From an uncultured Pigmentiphaga sp. (GTDB taxonomy: Bacteria; Pseudomonadota; Gammaproteobacteria; Burkholderiales; Burkholderiaceae_B), in the NCBI GenBank assembly GCA_937891425.1, contig CALAGD010000035.1, forward strand, positions 1 through 34,059: 34,059 nucleotides of DNA. Direction: 5' to 3'. Below are positions 14,967 through 21,928 of this stretch, in pieces. The position numbers and the translations under genes are program-made. Under the pieces are notes generated by a model that saw nothing but the letters and a program-made list of their open reading frames with translations, ran no database searches and was not told the origin of the DNA. Every line of letters starts with the position of its first letter. Within the stretch, counting starts at the first letter, position 1.

Positions 14967-15009
14967 AACGGTCGAGCTACCCCGCGGTACGCGGTCTCGG
15001 CCGTTTCTT
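14967..15009 (+). terminator. Branched terminator-like hairpin behind rpsT
   Basis: AACGGTCGAG (14967–14976) pairs with CTCGGCCGTT (14996–15005), ten pairs with one G·T. An inner stem CCGCG (14982–14986) / CGCGG (14990–14994) stacks inside it. The tail is TTTCTT. It lies 36 bases after the rpsT stop. Beyond it, 15010–15193 holds nothing I can name except a bulged GCGCACGGT/ACCGCTGCGC stem at 15013–15037. Confidence 0.65.
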
Positions 15010-15193
15010 CGTGCGCACGGTTGTCTGACCGCTGCGCCAAACGGCGCTTCTTCCTCACTGCATGATGTGCCGTACCCGCATCACACCCCGCCAGCGTGCG
15101 GTCGGTTAACGCGGCAGCCTTCGATGCAGGGCCAGAAGGCGTGGGGCTGTAGTGCCCCAGAATGCGCTGGCCGCCCTCCTGCCGCGAGAAAGT

Positions 15194-15424
15194 TCAAGAT
15201 GCGACGAAATACCTGAGCACCAGCCAAGCGACGATACCAAGCACAGCCAGAACCGACATGAGCTGCAGGATGGTCAGCCCTGCCTGAGAGCTGCCGTGCA
15301 TGGCCCGGGCATTCATGCAGCCGGGCATACGGGATTTGCGGTCCGCGCGCATGGCCGGCGAACACGTGCTGCGGTTGCTGATCGTTCGCCACGCGGCGGA
15401 CTTTCGACTGCGATGTTGAGTCAA
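15194..15424 (-). CDS. Short type IV pilin-like peptide (possible pilin remnant)
   Basis: A 76-residue frame with a basic N-terminal half and one hydrophobic C-terminal helix. The junction SSQAG|LTILQLMSVLAVLGI (cleavage G49|L50) looks like a prepilin peptidase site: a glycine at -1, a bulky residue at +1, and the hydrophobic spine of type IV pilins. Position 5 is Gln, not the nearly invariant Glu, and the protein ends only 27 residues after the cleavage point, so no globular pilin domain exists. The TTG start at 15424 has a good GGAGAG 6 bases upstream (15431–15436); internal ATGs (15328, 15316, 15301) would give shorter leaders. It lies just behind sucD, where I recall relatives such as Ralstonia carrying pilA. 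It may be a truncated pilin, a small membrane protein, or chance. Moderate confidence only. Confidence 0.5.
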   Translation of the reverse strand: MTQHRSRKSAAWRTISNRSTCSPAMRADRKSRMPGCMNARAMHGSSQAGLTILQLMSVLAVLGIVAWLVLRYFVAS

Positions 15425-15489
15425 GATGCACTCTCCAGGCGCTCGTTACGTTTACAGACCCCCGGAAACCTGCTGCTGAAGCCTGAAGA

Positions 15490-15516
15490 GGAAGCCCGTC
15501 TGACAGACGGGCTTCC
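15490..15516 (-). terminator. Terminator of the DUF2889–sucC–sucD operon
   Basis: GGAAGCCCGTC (15490–15500) pairs perfectly with GACGGGCTTCC (15506–15516) over TGACA, and the outer loop bases can pair too. It sits 33 bases after the sucD stop. On the minus strand the following bases are TCTTC, a weak U-tract. Confidence 0.75.
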
Positions 15517-15548
15517 CATTTTCCGGGCGCGAGGTGGAGCGGACGGTA

Positions 15549-16433
15549 TCAGCCCAGCACCGACTTCATCAATTTGCCCATTTCGGACGGGTTGCGGGTA
15601 GTCCGGATGCCGCACTCTTCCATGACCGCCAGCTTGGCATCAGCCGTATCGGCACCGCCCGAAATCAGGGCCCCAGCGTGCCCCATCCGCTTTCCTGGAG
15701 GAGCGGTCACGCCCGCGATGAACCCAATGATGGGTTTCTTCATGTTTTCCTTGGCCCACAGGGCAGCGTCCACTTCATCGGGGCCGCCGATCTCACCGAT
15801 CATGACCACGGCTTCGGTTTCCGGGTCGTCGTTGAACATCTTGAGCACGTCGATGTGCTTCAGGCCATTGATGGGGTCGCCCCCGATACCCACGGCGGTC
15901 GACTGACCCAGACCCAGCTCGGTAAGCTGCGCCACGGCTTCGTACGTGAGCGTACCGGAGCGGCTGACCACGCCGATAGGACCCCGCTTGCAGATATGGG
16001 CCGGCATGATGCCGATCTTGAGTTCATCGGGTGTGATCAGGCCCGGGCAGTTGGGGCCGAGCAACAGGGTGCGCGAGTTGCGTGCCTTCATGCGCGCGCG
16101 AACTTCCAGCATGTCGCGCACAGGAATACCTTCGGTAATGCAGATGACCAGGTCAAGGTCAGCCTCGACCGCTTCCCAGATGGCTGCGGCCGCACCGGCA
16201 GGCGGAACATAGATGACCGACACCGTCGCACCGGTTGCCTGCTTGGCTTCGGCGACCGTGGCGTAGATGGGAACGCCCTCAAAATCCTCGCCAGCTCGCT
16301 TGGGATTCACCCCTGCAACGAACGCTGCCTTTCCGTTGGCATGTTCGCGGCACATGCGCGTGTGGAACTGGCCGGTCTTGCCAGTAATACCTTGGGTAAT
16401 GACCTTGGTGTCCTTGTTGATCAGAATCGACAT
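15549..16433 (-). CDS. sucD: Succinyl-CoA ligase (ADP-forming), alpha subunit
   Basis: SucD, with SucC, converts succinyl-CoA + ADP + phosphate to succinate + ATP in the TCA cycle. The 294 residues are full length. The CoA-binding Rossmann part starts ILINKDTKVITQGITGKTGQFHT. LLGPNCPGLITP and GPIGVVSRSGTLTYEA follow. The phosphorylated histidine is H252 in the MGHAGALISGG motif. It follows sucC by 18 bases on the same strand and ends at the terminator at 15490–15516. In relatives, a terC-like gene and pilA often come next; here only the short pilin-like frame is present. Confidence 0.98.
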   Translation of the reverse strand: MSILINKDTKVITQGITGKTGQFHTRMCREHANGKAAFVAGVNPKRAGEDFEGVPIYATVAEAKQATGATVSVIYVPPAGAAAAIWEAVEADLDLVICITEGIPVRDMLEVRARMKARNSRTLLLGPNCPGLITPDELKIGIMPAHICKRGPIGVVSRSGTLTYEAVAQLTELGLGQSTAVGIGGDPINGLKHIDVLKMFNDDPETEAVVMIGEIGGPDEVDAALWAKENMKKPIIGFIAGVTAPPGKRMGHAGALISGGADTADAKLAVMEECGIRTTRNPSEMGKLMKSVLG

Positions 16434-16451
16434 TGAGCGAATCCTTTGCGG

Positions 16452-17612
16452 TTACTTGGCGGCAGCAACGACTTTGGTGGCGGCCTCAGCCATGGTATCG
16501 GCGCTGATGATGGGCAGACCCGACTCGGCAAGCAGCTTCTTGCCCAGCGCTTCGTTCGTGCCCTGCATGCGCACGACCAGCGGCACTTGCAGGTCTACTG
16601 CCTTGCAAGCCGCGATAACGCCCTCGGCGATGACATCGCAACGCATGATGCCGCCGAAAATGTTCACGAGAATGGCCTTGACGTCGGGGTTGCGCAGCAT
16701 GATCTTGAAGGCTTCGGTGACCTTCTCCGCGGTCGCACCGCCACCGACATCGAGGAAGTTGGCGGGATCACCGCCAAACAGCTTGATGGTGTCCATCGTG
16801 GCCATGGCCAGACCAGCGCCATTGACGAGGCAGCCGATATTGCCGTCGAGCTGGATGTAGGCCAGGCCGTACTTGCTGGCCTCGATCTCGGCAGGGTCTT
16901 CCTCGTCAAGGTCGCGCATGGCCAGGATTTCCGGATGACGGAACAGGGCGTTCGAGTCGAAGTTGAACTTCGCATCCAGCGCGATGATGTCGCCACTGCC
17001 AGTGAGGATCAGAGGATTGATCTCGGCCAGTGACGCGTCGGTTTCCCAATAACACTGGTACAGACGCTGGAACTGATCGGCTGCGCGGTCGATCGATGCT
17101 TCGGGAACGCCAATGCCTCGAGCCAGCGATGCCGCGTCTTCACGCGTAAGCCCGACCAGGGGATCGACGAAAACCTTGAGGATTTTCTCGGGGGACTCGG
17201 CCGCAACTTCTTCGATCTCCATGCCCCCTTCGCTCGAGGCCATGACACACACGGTCTGAGTCTTGCGGTCAGTTACGATCCCTACGTAGTATTCCTTCTT
17301 GATGTCGGCGCCTTCTTCGATCAGCAGACGCCGCACCTTCTGCCCTTCCGGGCCGGTCTGGTGCGTCACCAGCTGCATGCCCAGGATTTCCGACGCGAGC
17401 TTGCGTACCTCTTCAAGAGACCGGGCCAGCTTCACGCCACCGCCCTTGCCTCGTCCGCCCGCATGAATCTGGGCTTTCACCACCCACACCGGACCGCCCA
17501 GGGTTTCCGCGGCCTTTTGCGCTTCGTCAACAGAAAAAACCGGAATGCCGCGCGGAACCGCGACACCGAATTTTTTCAGGAGCTCCTTGCCCTGATATTC
17601 ATGGATTTTCAT
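16452..17612 (-). CDS. sucC: Succinyl-CoA ligase (ADP-forming), beta subunit
   Basis: SucC is the nucleotide-binding partner of SucD. At 386 residues it is full length. It starts with MKIHEYQGKELLKKFGV and has the ATP-grasp lysine block VWVVKAQIHAGGRGKGGGVKLA. It also has the magnesium site region EINPLILTGSGDIIALDAK and the C-terminal GGIMRCDVIAEGVIAA, which contacts the power helix of the alpha subunit. AAGG lies before the ATG as the ribosome binding site. The gene starts 8 bases after the DUF2889 stop and is followed closely by sucD, so all three should share one message. Confidence 0.98.
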   Translation of the reverse strand: MKIHEYQGKELLKKFGVAVPRGIPVFSVDEAQKAAETLGGPVWVVKAQIHAGGRGKGGGVKLARSLEEVRKLASEILGMQLVTHQTGPEGQKVRRLLIEEGADIKKEYYVGIVTDRKTQTVCVMASSEGGMEIEEVAAESPEKILKVFVDPLVGLTREDAASLARGIGVPEASIDRAADQFQRLYQCYWETDASLAEINPLILTGSGDIIALDAKFNFDSNALFRHPEILAMRDLDEEDPAEIEASKYGLAYIQLDGNIGCLVNGAGLAMATMDTIKLFGGDPANFLDVGGGATAEKVTEAFKIMLRNPDVKAILVNIFGGIMRCDVIAEGVIAACKAVDLQVPLVVRMQGTNEALGKKLLAESGLPIISADTMAEAATKVVAAAK

Positions 17613-17620
17613 GCGTAACC

Positions 17621-18247
17621 TTATGAATCGCTTGAAGAAGAAATGGTATTGATCGGTTGTTCAGGCGTGCCGGCAACGTCGTTGGGTGGAGCGCCCTTGG
17701 GCACCTTGTACCAACGGGGCATGTACTCCCGCACGATGGGGCCATCGTTGCGCAATGCATGACAGCCATCCAGCGAGAAAGGTCTGACATCGGGATTCTG
17801 CCCTTCGCCCTTCAGGCGCCGTCGACCCGCCATCGCCTGAATGGCCGCGGTGGGAAGCACCAATGCCAGCTCGCTCATGTGCGTGCACCCGTTGATGCCG
17901 CCAAAACGCTCCTTGAGGCTGTGTCGGAAGCCGCGGGCGAGGTTCATGCCTACGAGATCGGCATACTGTGCATCGATGGCAGCACATGAGGCACCGTACG
18001 GCGCTGCCTCGAACGAGGCGGCCGCCGCCACGATGGTGTAGTTCGCGTCGCAGGTTATGCGCAGCAGCATCTTGTGCACCGGCTCGCCCGCCTTGTGCAC
18101 GCCGCCTCGACGACGGGGAAAGTCGTAACCCTTCACGTCGACGAGTTCGGCTTCAAGATCAATGAGGTCGTCCTCACGCGCGTAGGCCCGAACGCGAATG
18201 GAACGGTCGTGCAGTAATTGACGCGAGTCGTTTGATGATTCGGGCAT
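17621..18247 (-). CDS. DUF2889 domain-containing protein
   Basis: A 208-residue soluble protein of the DUF2889 family, function unknown. Conserved parts are the opening RSIRVRAYAREDDLIDLEAELVDVKGYDFP, then GEPVHKMLLRITCD, NLARGFRHSLKERFGGINGCTHMSELAL and a late cysteine/histidine segment. Together the His/Cys residues could bind a metal, which is inference. The frame extends 47 codons upstream, but the ATG at 18247 gives the family-like start; the ribosome binding site is weak. It is the first gene of an operon with sucC (8-base gap) and sucD. I recall the same neighbour in other Burkholderiales, which suggests a conserved tie to succinyl-CoA metabolism. Confidence 0.85.
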   Translation of the reverse strand: MPESSNDSRQLLHDRSIRVRAYAREDDLIDLEAELVDVKGYDFPRRRGGVHKAGEPVHKMLLRITCDANYTIVAAAASFEAAPYGASCAAIDAQYADLVGMNLARGFRHSLKERFGGINGCTHMSELALVLPTAAIQAMAGRRRLKGEGQNPDVRPFSLDGCHALRNDGPIVREYMPRWYKVPKGAPPNDVAGTPEQPINTISSSSDS

Positions 18248-18551
18248 GCCGGACAAACGCTTGATAATGTGCAAACAGGCTGCAACCAGCCTCCGGGCCG
18301 TGCCGGCGTGCGGGCTGCCTTCGCGACAGCGTGCAGCGCGCGTGCCGCGGCCACCGTGAAACCAGCGACTGCCACGGCTGCATGACACCTTGCCATGAGC
18401 GGTGCGCTGCGCACTGGACGTCGACGTGAACCGCCGTGCCTCACCTGCTCACACCGGGTTAAACCGGGAAAGTATAGCGCAGGCAGACCATTCGCACTCG
18501 CAAAGCCCCGCCTTGGGATAAAATCGGGCTTTATTCTTCATGGAGAACGAA
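18248..18551. other. Divergent control region between DUF2889–sucCD and the 42-residue protein gene
   Basis: About 300 bases without a supported gene. Two -10 elements face away from each other: TATACT on the minus strand (18471–18476) for the sucCD operon and TAAAAT on the plus strand (18519–18524) for the small gene; both have poor -35 boxes. An imperfect palindrome CCGGGTTAAACCGGG (18454–18468) covers the expected minus-strand start site. The sucCD leader would be about 215 bases; I see no riboswitch that I can name in it. Confidence 0.45.
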
Positions 18552-18680
18552 ATGTCTGAACGCAAACGTACGCGCCGGAACACCCTTGAGCGCCGCTGCC
18601 TGAGCAAGTCTTTCAAGCGTCTCTACAAGAACGCGCCCAAGAGCGTGTTCGTGATGCTTGAAAAGGTCAAGCGCGCCTGA
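18552..18680 (+). CDS. Small basic protein, 42 residues, unknown
   Basis: A 42-residue frame that I do not recognise. It begins MSERKRTRRNTLERRCLSKS and ends VFVMLEKVKRA. Fifteen of 42 residues are Lys or Arg against three Glu, so it is strongly positive. It looks like a nucleic-acid- or ribosome-binding peptide, or a helix that binds an acidic partner. GGAGA (18542–18546) lies 5 bases before the ATG. An in-frame ATG at 18540 would overlap that site and is less likely. TAAAAT at 18519–18524 gives a -10 only about 15 bases ahead of the ribosome binding site, so the leader would be short. The frame is short enough to be missed by gene callers. Coding status rests on these signals, not on homology. 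Confidence 0.6.
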   Translation: MSERKRTRRNTLERRCLSKSFKRLYKNAPKSVFVMLEKVKRA

Positions 18681-18878
18681 GTTGCGCAGCGCGTTTCGCG
18701 CTCAGTCACGTTCCAGCAACAACGCCAGGCGCCGACCACTCTGCGGCCCTTGCCCCGATAACGGCGGCCGGCGCCTTCCCTTCCGAGCGGAGCTTCATCA
18801 ACGAGCCCCGCTCCGGCTCTCAGCCTCCTTTGCACGACCCCAGGCTTTCGCCTGGAGTTCCCAGCGGGGCACCACCGC
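18681..18878. other. Gap between the 42-residue protein gene and fabI (convergent)
   Basis: Two hairpins lie in this 198-base gap: AGCGCG–TTT–CGCGCT (18688–18702), right behind the small gene, and GAGCGGAGCT / AGCCCCGCTC (18785–18813, one mismatch). Neither has a T-run. They may act in termination from either side; no gene is seen. Confidence 0.35.
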
Positions 18879-19667
18879 TCACTGTCCTGCCATCCCCGGC
18901 ACTACCACCGAGAAGCCAGCATCCACGTGGGTCACCTCACCCGTGACGCCTGCAGCGAGATCCGACAGGAGAAAGGCAGCCACGTTGCCCACGTCGTCGA
19001 TGGTGACGTTGCGGCGCAAGGGCGCATTCTGTTCGACGTAGTGCAGGATCTTGGAGAAATCCTTGATGCCGCTGGCGGCGAGCGTCTTGATGGGCCCTGC
19101 CGATATGGCATTCGCGCGAATGCCCCTGGGCCCGAGATCAGCGGCCAGATAGCGCACTGACGCCTCGAGTGCCGCCTTCGCCACCCCCATGGTGTTGTAG
19201 TTTGGTACCACGCGCTCCGCCCCCAGGTAGGTGAGCGTCAGCACGGAAGCCGCGCGCCCCTCCATCATGGGCAACGCAGCCTTGACCAACGCCGGGAAAC
19301 TGTACGCAGAGATGTCGTGCGCGGTAGCGAATGCACTGCGAGACAGGCCATCAAGGAAAGCCCCGGCAATGGCCTCACGCGGGGCAAACCCGATGGCGTG
19401 CACCAGGCCATCCAGACCGTCCCAGCGCTCTTTCAACGCAGAGAATACCGCGTCGATCTGGCCGTCATCCGCCACGTCGCACGGCAGCACGATATCGCTG
19501 CCGAACTCGGCCGCAATTTCAGTGATGCGATCCTTGAAACGGTCGCCAACATAGGTGAAAGCGAGCTCGGCTCCTTCACGGCGACAGGCGCGCGCTATGC
19601 CGTAGGCAATGGAACGATTCGACAGCACCCCTGTAATGAGGATGCGCTTGTTGGCAAGAAAGCCCAT
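18879..19667 (-). CDS. fabI: Enoyl-[acyl-carrier-protein] reductase (NADH)
   Basis: FabI reduces trans-2-enoyl-ACP, the last step of each fatty acid elongation cycle, and is the triclosan target. The 262-residue SDR-type protein starts MGFLANKRILITGVLSNRSIAYG with the variant cofactor loop of FabI. HAIGFAP carries G93 in the inhibitor-contacting loop. The catalytic residues Y157 and K164 lie in the Y-x6-K spacing (YNTMGVAK) that distinguishes FabI from ordinary SDRs, with Y147 before it. The ribosome binding site is a distant AAGGA. It is separated from mltD by a large hairpin and is probably transcribed separately. Confidence 0.97.
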   Translation of the reverse strand: MGFLANKRILITGVLSNRSIAYGIARACRREGAELAFTYVGDRFKDRITEIAAEFGSDIVLPCDVADDGQIDAVFSALKERWDGLDGLVHAIGFAPREAIAGAFLDGLSRSAFATAHDISAYSFPALVKAALPMMEGRAASVLTLTYLGAERVVPNYNTMGVAKAALEASVRYLAADLGPRGIRANAISAGPIKTLAASGIKDFSKILHYVEQNAPLRRNVTIDDVGNVAAFLLSDLAAGVTGEVTHVDAGFSVVVPGMAGQ

Positions 19668-19736
19668 GATGATGTGTGTCCTTGTTCAAAGAATCGATCG
19701 GGTGAGAATCGGGACCGGGCGACAAGACTGCAAACA

Positions 19737-19790
19737 GGGCGCACAGGCCCGTGCCTGCTGCGGTAGCAGCCAGGCACGCTTCGTGCGCCC
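19737..19790 (-). terminator. Large two-tier hairpin behind mltD
   Basis: An outer stem GGGCGCAC (19737–19744) / GTGCGCCC (19783–19790), an internal loop, a middle stem CGTGCCTG (19750–19757) / CAGGCACG (19771–19778), a single-base bulge and an inner stem CTGC/GCAG close on GGTA. That is 20 paired positions in 54 bases, starting 2 bases after the mltD stop. On the minus strand it is followed by TGTTTGC, a weak U-rich tail, so it is probably the mltD terminator, though unusually elaborate. Confidence 0.7.
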
Positions 19791-19792
19791 CG

Positions 19793-21106
19793 CTAGCTTC
19801 GCCCGTCGGGAATGCGGAGGGTCTGTCCGATCCGGATTTTCGGGTGCTTGAGCCGGTTCAGGGCAAGCAGCGTCTTCACCGTCGTGCGATACCGGTTCGC
19901 CAGACCGTGCAGGGTATCGCCCGCCTTTACTTTGTGGATGCGGACGCGCTGCGAGGTTTCGCGGCTGCCGGCCCGGTTTGCAATGGAGGCTGTGCTCTGG
20001 GCCAGCATCACCTTCTGGCTCACGAGCGGCCCATCGTAGTTCGCCAGATTGTTCAGGAACCTGTCGACATGCGTTACCGGCAACAGCAGGCGGCGCTGGC
20101 CCGTGCCACGCACCACTCCACGCTTGTACGCCGGATTGAGTGCGAGGAACTCTTCGAGGGGGAGGTCGGCAAGCTGTGCCGCCAGCGAGACCTCGATATC
20201 CTGCTCCTTGGGAACGATCGCGAAATACGGACGGTTCTCGACAGGAGGCAGATCGATGCCGAAACGGCGGGGTTGCGCGATGATGTTCTTGATGGCCTGC
20301 AGCTTGGGCACGTAGTTGCGGGTTTCCTCGGGCATGCTCAGCGAGAGGTAGTCGGTGGGCAAGCCTACGTCCTGATTCTTCTTGATGGCGCGCATGACCG
20401 CGCCCTCACCCCAGTTGTACGACGCCAGCGCCAGGTGCCAGTCGCCTTGCAGCTCGAACAGGTAATTCAGATAGGTCAGCGCGGCTTCGGTAGACGCCAC
20501 CGGATCGCGCCGCTCGTCGAGCCATTCGTTATCTTGCAGTCGGAAGTGCCGTCCCGTGTTGGGAACGAACTGCCACAGGCCGGCTGCCTTCGAGCGCGAC
20601 AAGGCCACCGGATTCCATGCGCTTTCGATGAATGGCAACAGTGCCAGTTCCGTGGGGAGGTTGCGCCGCTCGATTTCCTCGACGATGTGATAGAGGTAGC
20701 GGCTTGCCCGCTGGAGCATGATGTTCAACGACTCGGGCCGTTCGACGTAATACTGCGTCCAGCGGTCGACATCGGGGGTGTAGAGATTGGGAATGGCGAA
20801 ACCGCGCCGGATGCGCTTCCACACATCGTTGGCAGGAGCCACCAGATCGACCGTGGGAATGGTGGGCGGAGGCGAATACTGCAGTCCAATCGCGGCATCA
20901 TCACGATGATCGGACAGATTCGCGCAACCGGAAACCGCCGCCACGGCAACCACGATGGCCCAACGCGCCCGCCGGGCAAACTGCCGCGGCGGTGGTGCCG
21001 GCGGGGCCACTGGCCGGGGCCTGAGAAGAACCGCCTGCATCCGTGGACGACCGGCAATGGCGCGGCTGGCTGTACGAGGTGAGGGATGACCAGGCTCGAT
21101 ATTCAA
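19793..21106 (-). CDS. mltD: Membrane-bound lytic murein transglycosylase D, lipoprotein
   Basis: MltD cleaves the glycan strand of peptidoglycan, releasing 1,6-anhydromuramyl products. The 437-residue protein has a hydrophobic stretch and a lipobox (VSGC, lipidated C61), which anchors it in the envelope. The transglycosylase (SLT) domain covers about 120–270, with catalytic E161 in LPFIESAWNP, GLWQFVP and ASYNWGEG. One clear LysM repeat lies at the C-terminus (about 388–435, HKVKAGDTLHGLANRYRTTV); a second in the middle is degenerate. The TTG start at 21106 overlaps the gloB stop as TTGA and has AAGGA 9 bases upstream, so translation is probably coupled to gloB. This gives an unusually long 60-residue region before the cysteine. 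An ATG at residue 23 would give a more normal signal peptide but has no ribosome binding site. Confidence 0.93.
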   Translation of the reverse strand: MNIEPGHPSPRTASRAIAGRPRMQAVLLRPRPVAPPAPPPRQFARRARWAIVVAVAAVSGCANLSDHRDDAAIGLQYSPPPTIPTVDLVAPANDVWKRIRRGFAIPNLYTPDVDRWTQYYVERPESLNIMLQRASRYLYHIVEEIERRNLPTELALLPFIESAWNPVALSRSKAAGLWQFVPNTGRHFRLQDNEWLDERRDPVASTEAALTYLNYLFELQGDWHLALASYNWGEGAVMRAIKKNQDVGLPTDYLSLSMPEETRNYVPKLQAIKNIIAQPRRFGIDLPPVENRPYFAIVPKEQDIEVSLAAQLADLPLEEFLALNPAYKRGVVRGTGQRRLLLPVTHVDRFLNNLANYDGPLVSQKVMLAQSTASIANRAGSRETSQRVRIHKVKAGDTLHGLANRYRTTVKTLLALNRLKHPKIRIGQTLRIPDGRS

Positions 21107-21906
21107 CGGAAATTATCCTTCCATGAACGCAGAGTACTGAAGACTTCCAGCCCTGACGGCAGAGGTTGCCCGGCATGCCGCGCCGCTGCCTCCGCCACTG
21201 CGGGTTCCGTAGCCCGCAGAAAGGGATTGACCTTGCGCTCGTGCCCCAGCCGTGTGGGAACCGTGCGCTTCTTTGCCTCGCGCAGTGCCGCTGCTTCGGC
21301 GGCCCAGCGTGCGAGGTCGGGATTGTCGGGCTCGACCGCGCGCGCCCAACGCAAATTCGACAATGTGTACTCGTGTGCGCAATATACCCGAGTATCGTCG
21401 GGCAACGTCAACAGTTTACCCAGCGAATCATACATCTGGGCCGCCGAGCCCTCGAAGAGCCGACCGCACCCCGAGGCAAACAGCGTATCACCGCAGAAGA
21501 GGACGGGTTCCTCGCCCGCGGCGCGCCCATAGTACGCGATATGGCCTGCCGTGTGCCCTGGAACGTCGAACACCTGGAGGTCCAGGTCAAGCTCGGGCAG
21601 CTGTACCCGATCGCCTTCCCTTAGCAGCACATCGCATCGCGGCAGCTGCTCGCCGGCCGGCCCGTACACGCGCGCGCCCGTGCGCTGCACCAACGTTTCC
21701 ACACCGCCAACGTGGTCGCGGTGATGATGCGTGATGAGGATCGCCACCAGTTGCCAGCCATGCTCGTCGAGCGCATGCAGCACCGGGTCGGCGTCGCCGG
21801 GATCCACCACGGCCACGCGATCACCGAACTGCGCGGCCCAGATGTAGTTGTCCTGGAACGCGCACAGACCATGTATCCTAGCAGGCGTAGTCGCATTCGT
21901 TTCCAT
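21103..21906 (-). CDS. gloB: Hydroxyacylglutathione hydrolase (glyoxalase II)
   Basis: GloB hydrolyses S-lactoylglutathione to lactate and glutathione, the second step of methylglyoxal detoxification. From the ATG at 21906 it has 267 residues. The binuclear metal site is complete: H60, H62, D64 and H65 in THHHRDH, then H118, D140 and H178. FQDNYIW at the start and RKVNPFLRA at the C-terminus (glutathione contact) are also typical. The upstream frame continues 46 codons, but GGGAGGAG just before ATG 21906 decides the start. The gene is divergent from the YafS-like methyltransferase with only 22 bases between starts and is followed by an overlapping mltD, the same gloB/yafS/rnhA/mltD neighbourhood as in E. 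coli. Confidence 0.96.
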   Translation of the reverse strand: METNATTPARIHGLCAFQDNYIWAAQFGDRVAVVDPGDADPVLHALDEHGWQLVAILITHHHRDHVGGVETLVQRTGARVYGPAGEQLPRCDVLLREGDRVQLPELDLDLQVFDVPGHTAGHIAYYGRAAGEEPVLFCGDTLFASGCGRLFEGSAAQMYDSLGKLLTLPDDTRVYCAHEYTLSNLRWARAVEPDNPDLARWAAEAAALREAKKRTVPTRLGHERKVNPFLRATEPAVAEAAARHAGQPLPSGLEVFSTLRSWKDNFR

Positions 21907-21928
21907 CAGACGCTCCTCCCGATCATCG

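Noticed and set aside
15081..15431. 116-codon minus-strand frame overlapping the pilin-like peptide
   Set aside because: Its GTG start overlaps the ribosome binding site that serves the pilin-like frame, and its product lacks any recognisable feature.
19751..21082. 443-codon plus-strand frame opposite mltD
   Set aside because: MltD has all catalytic motifs on the minus strand, and the plus-strand product resembles nothing.
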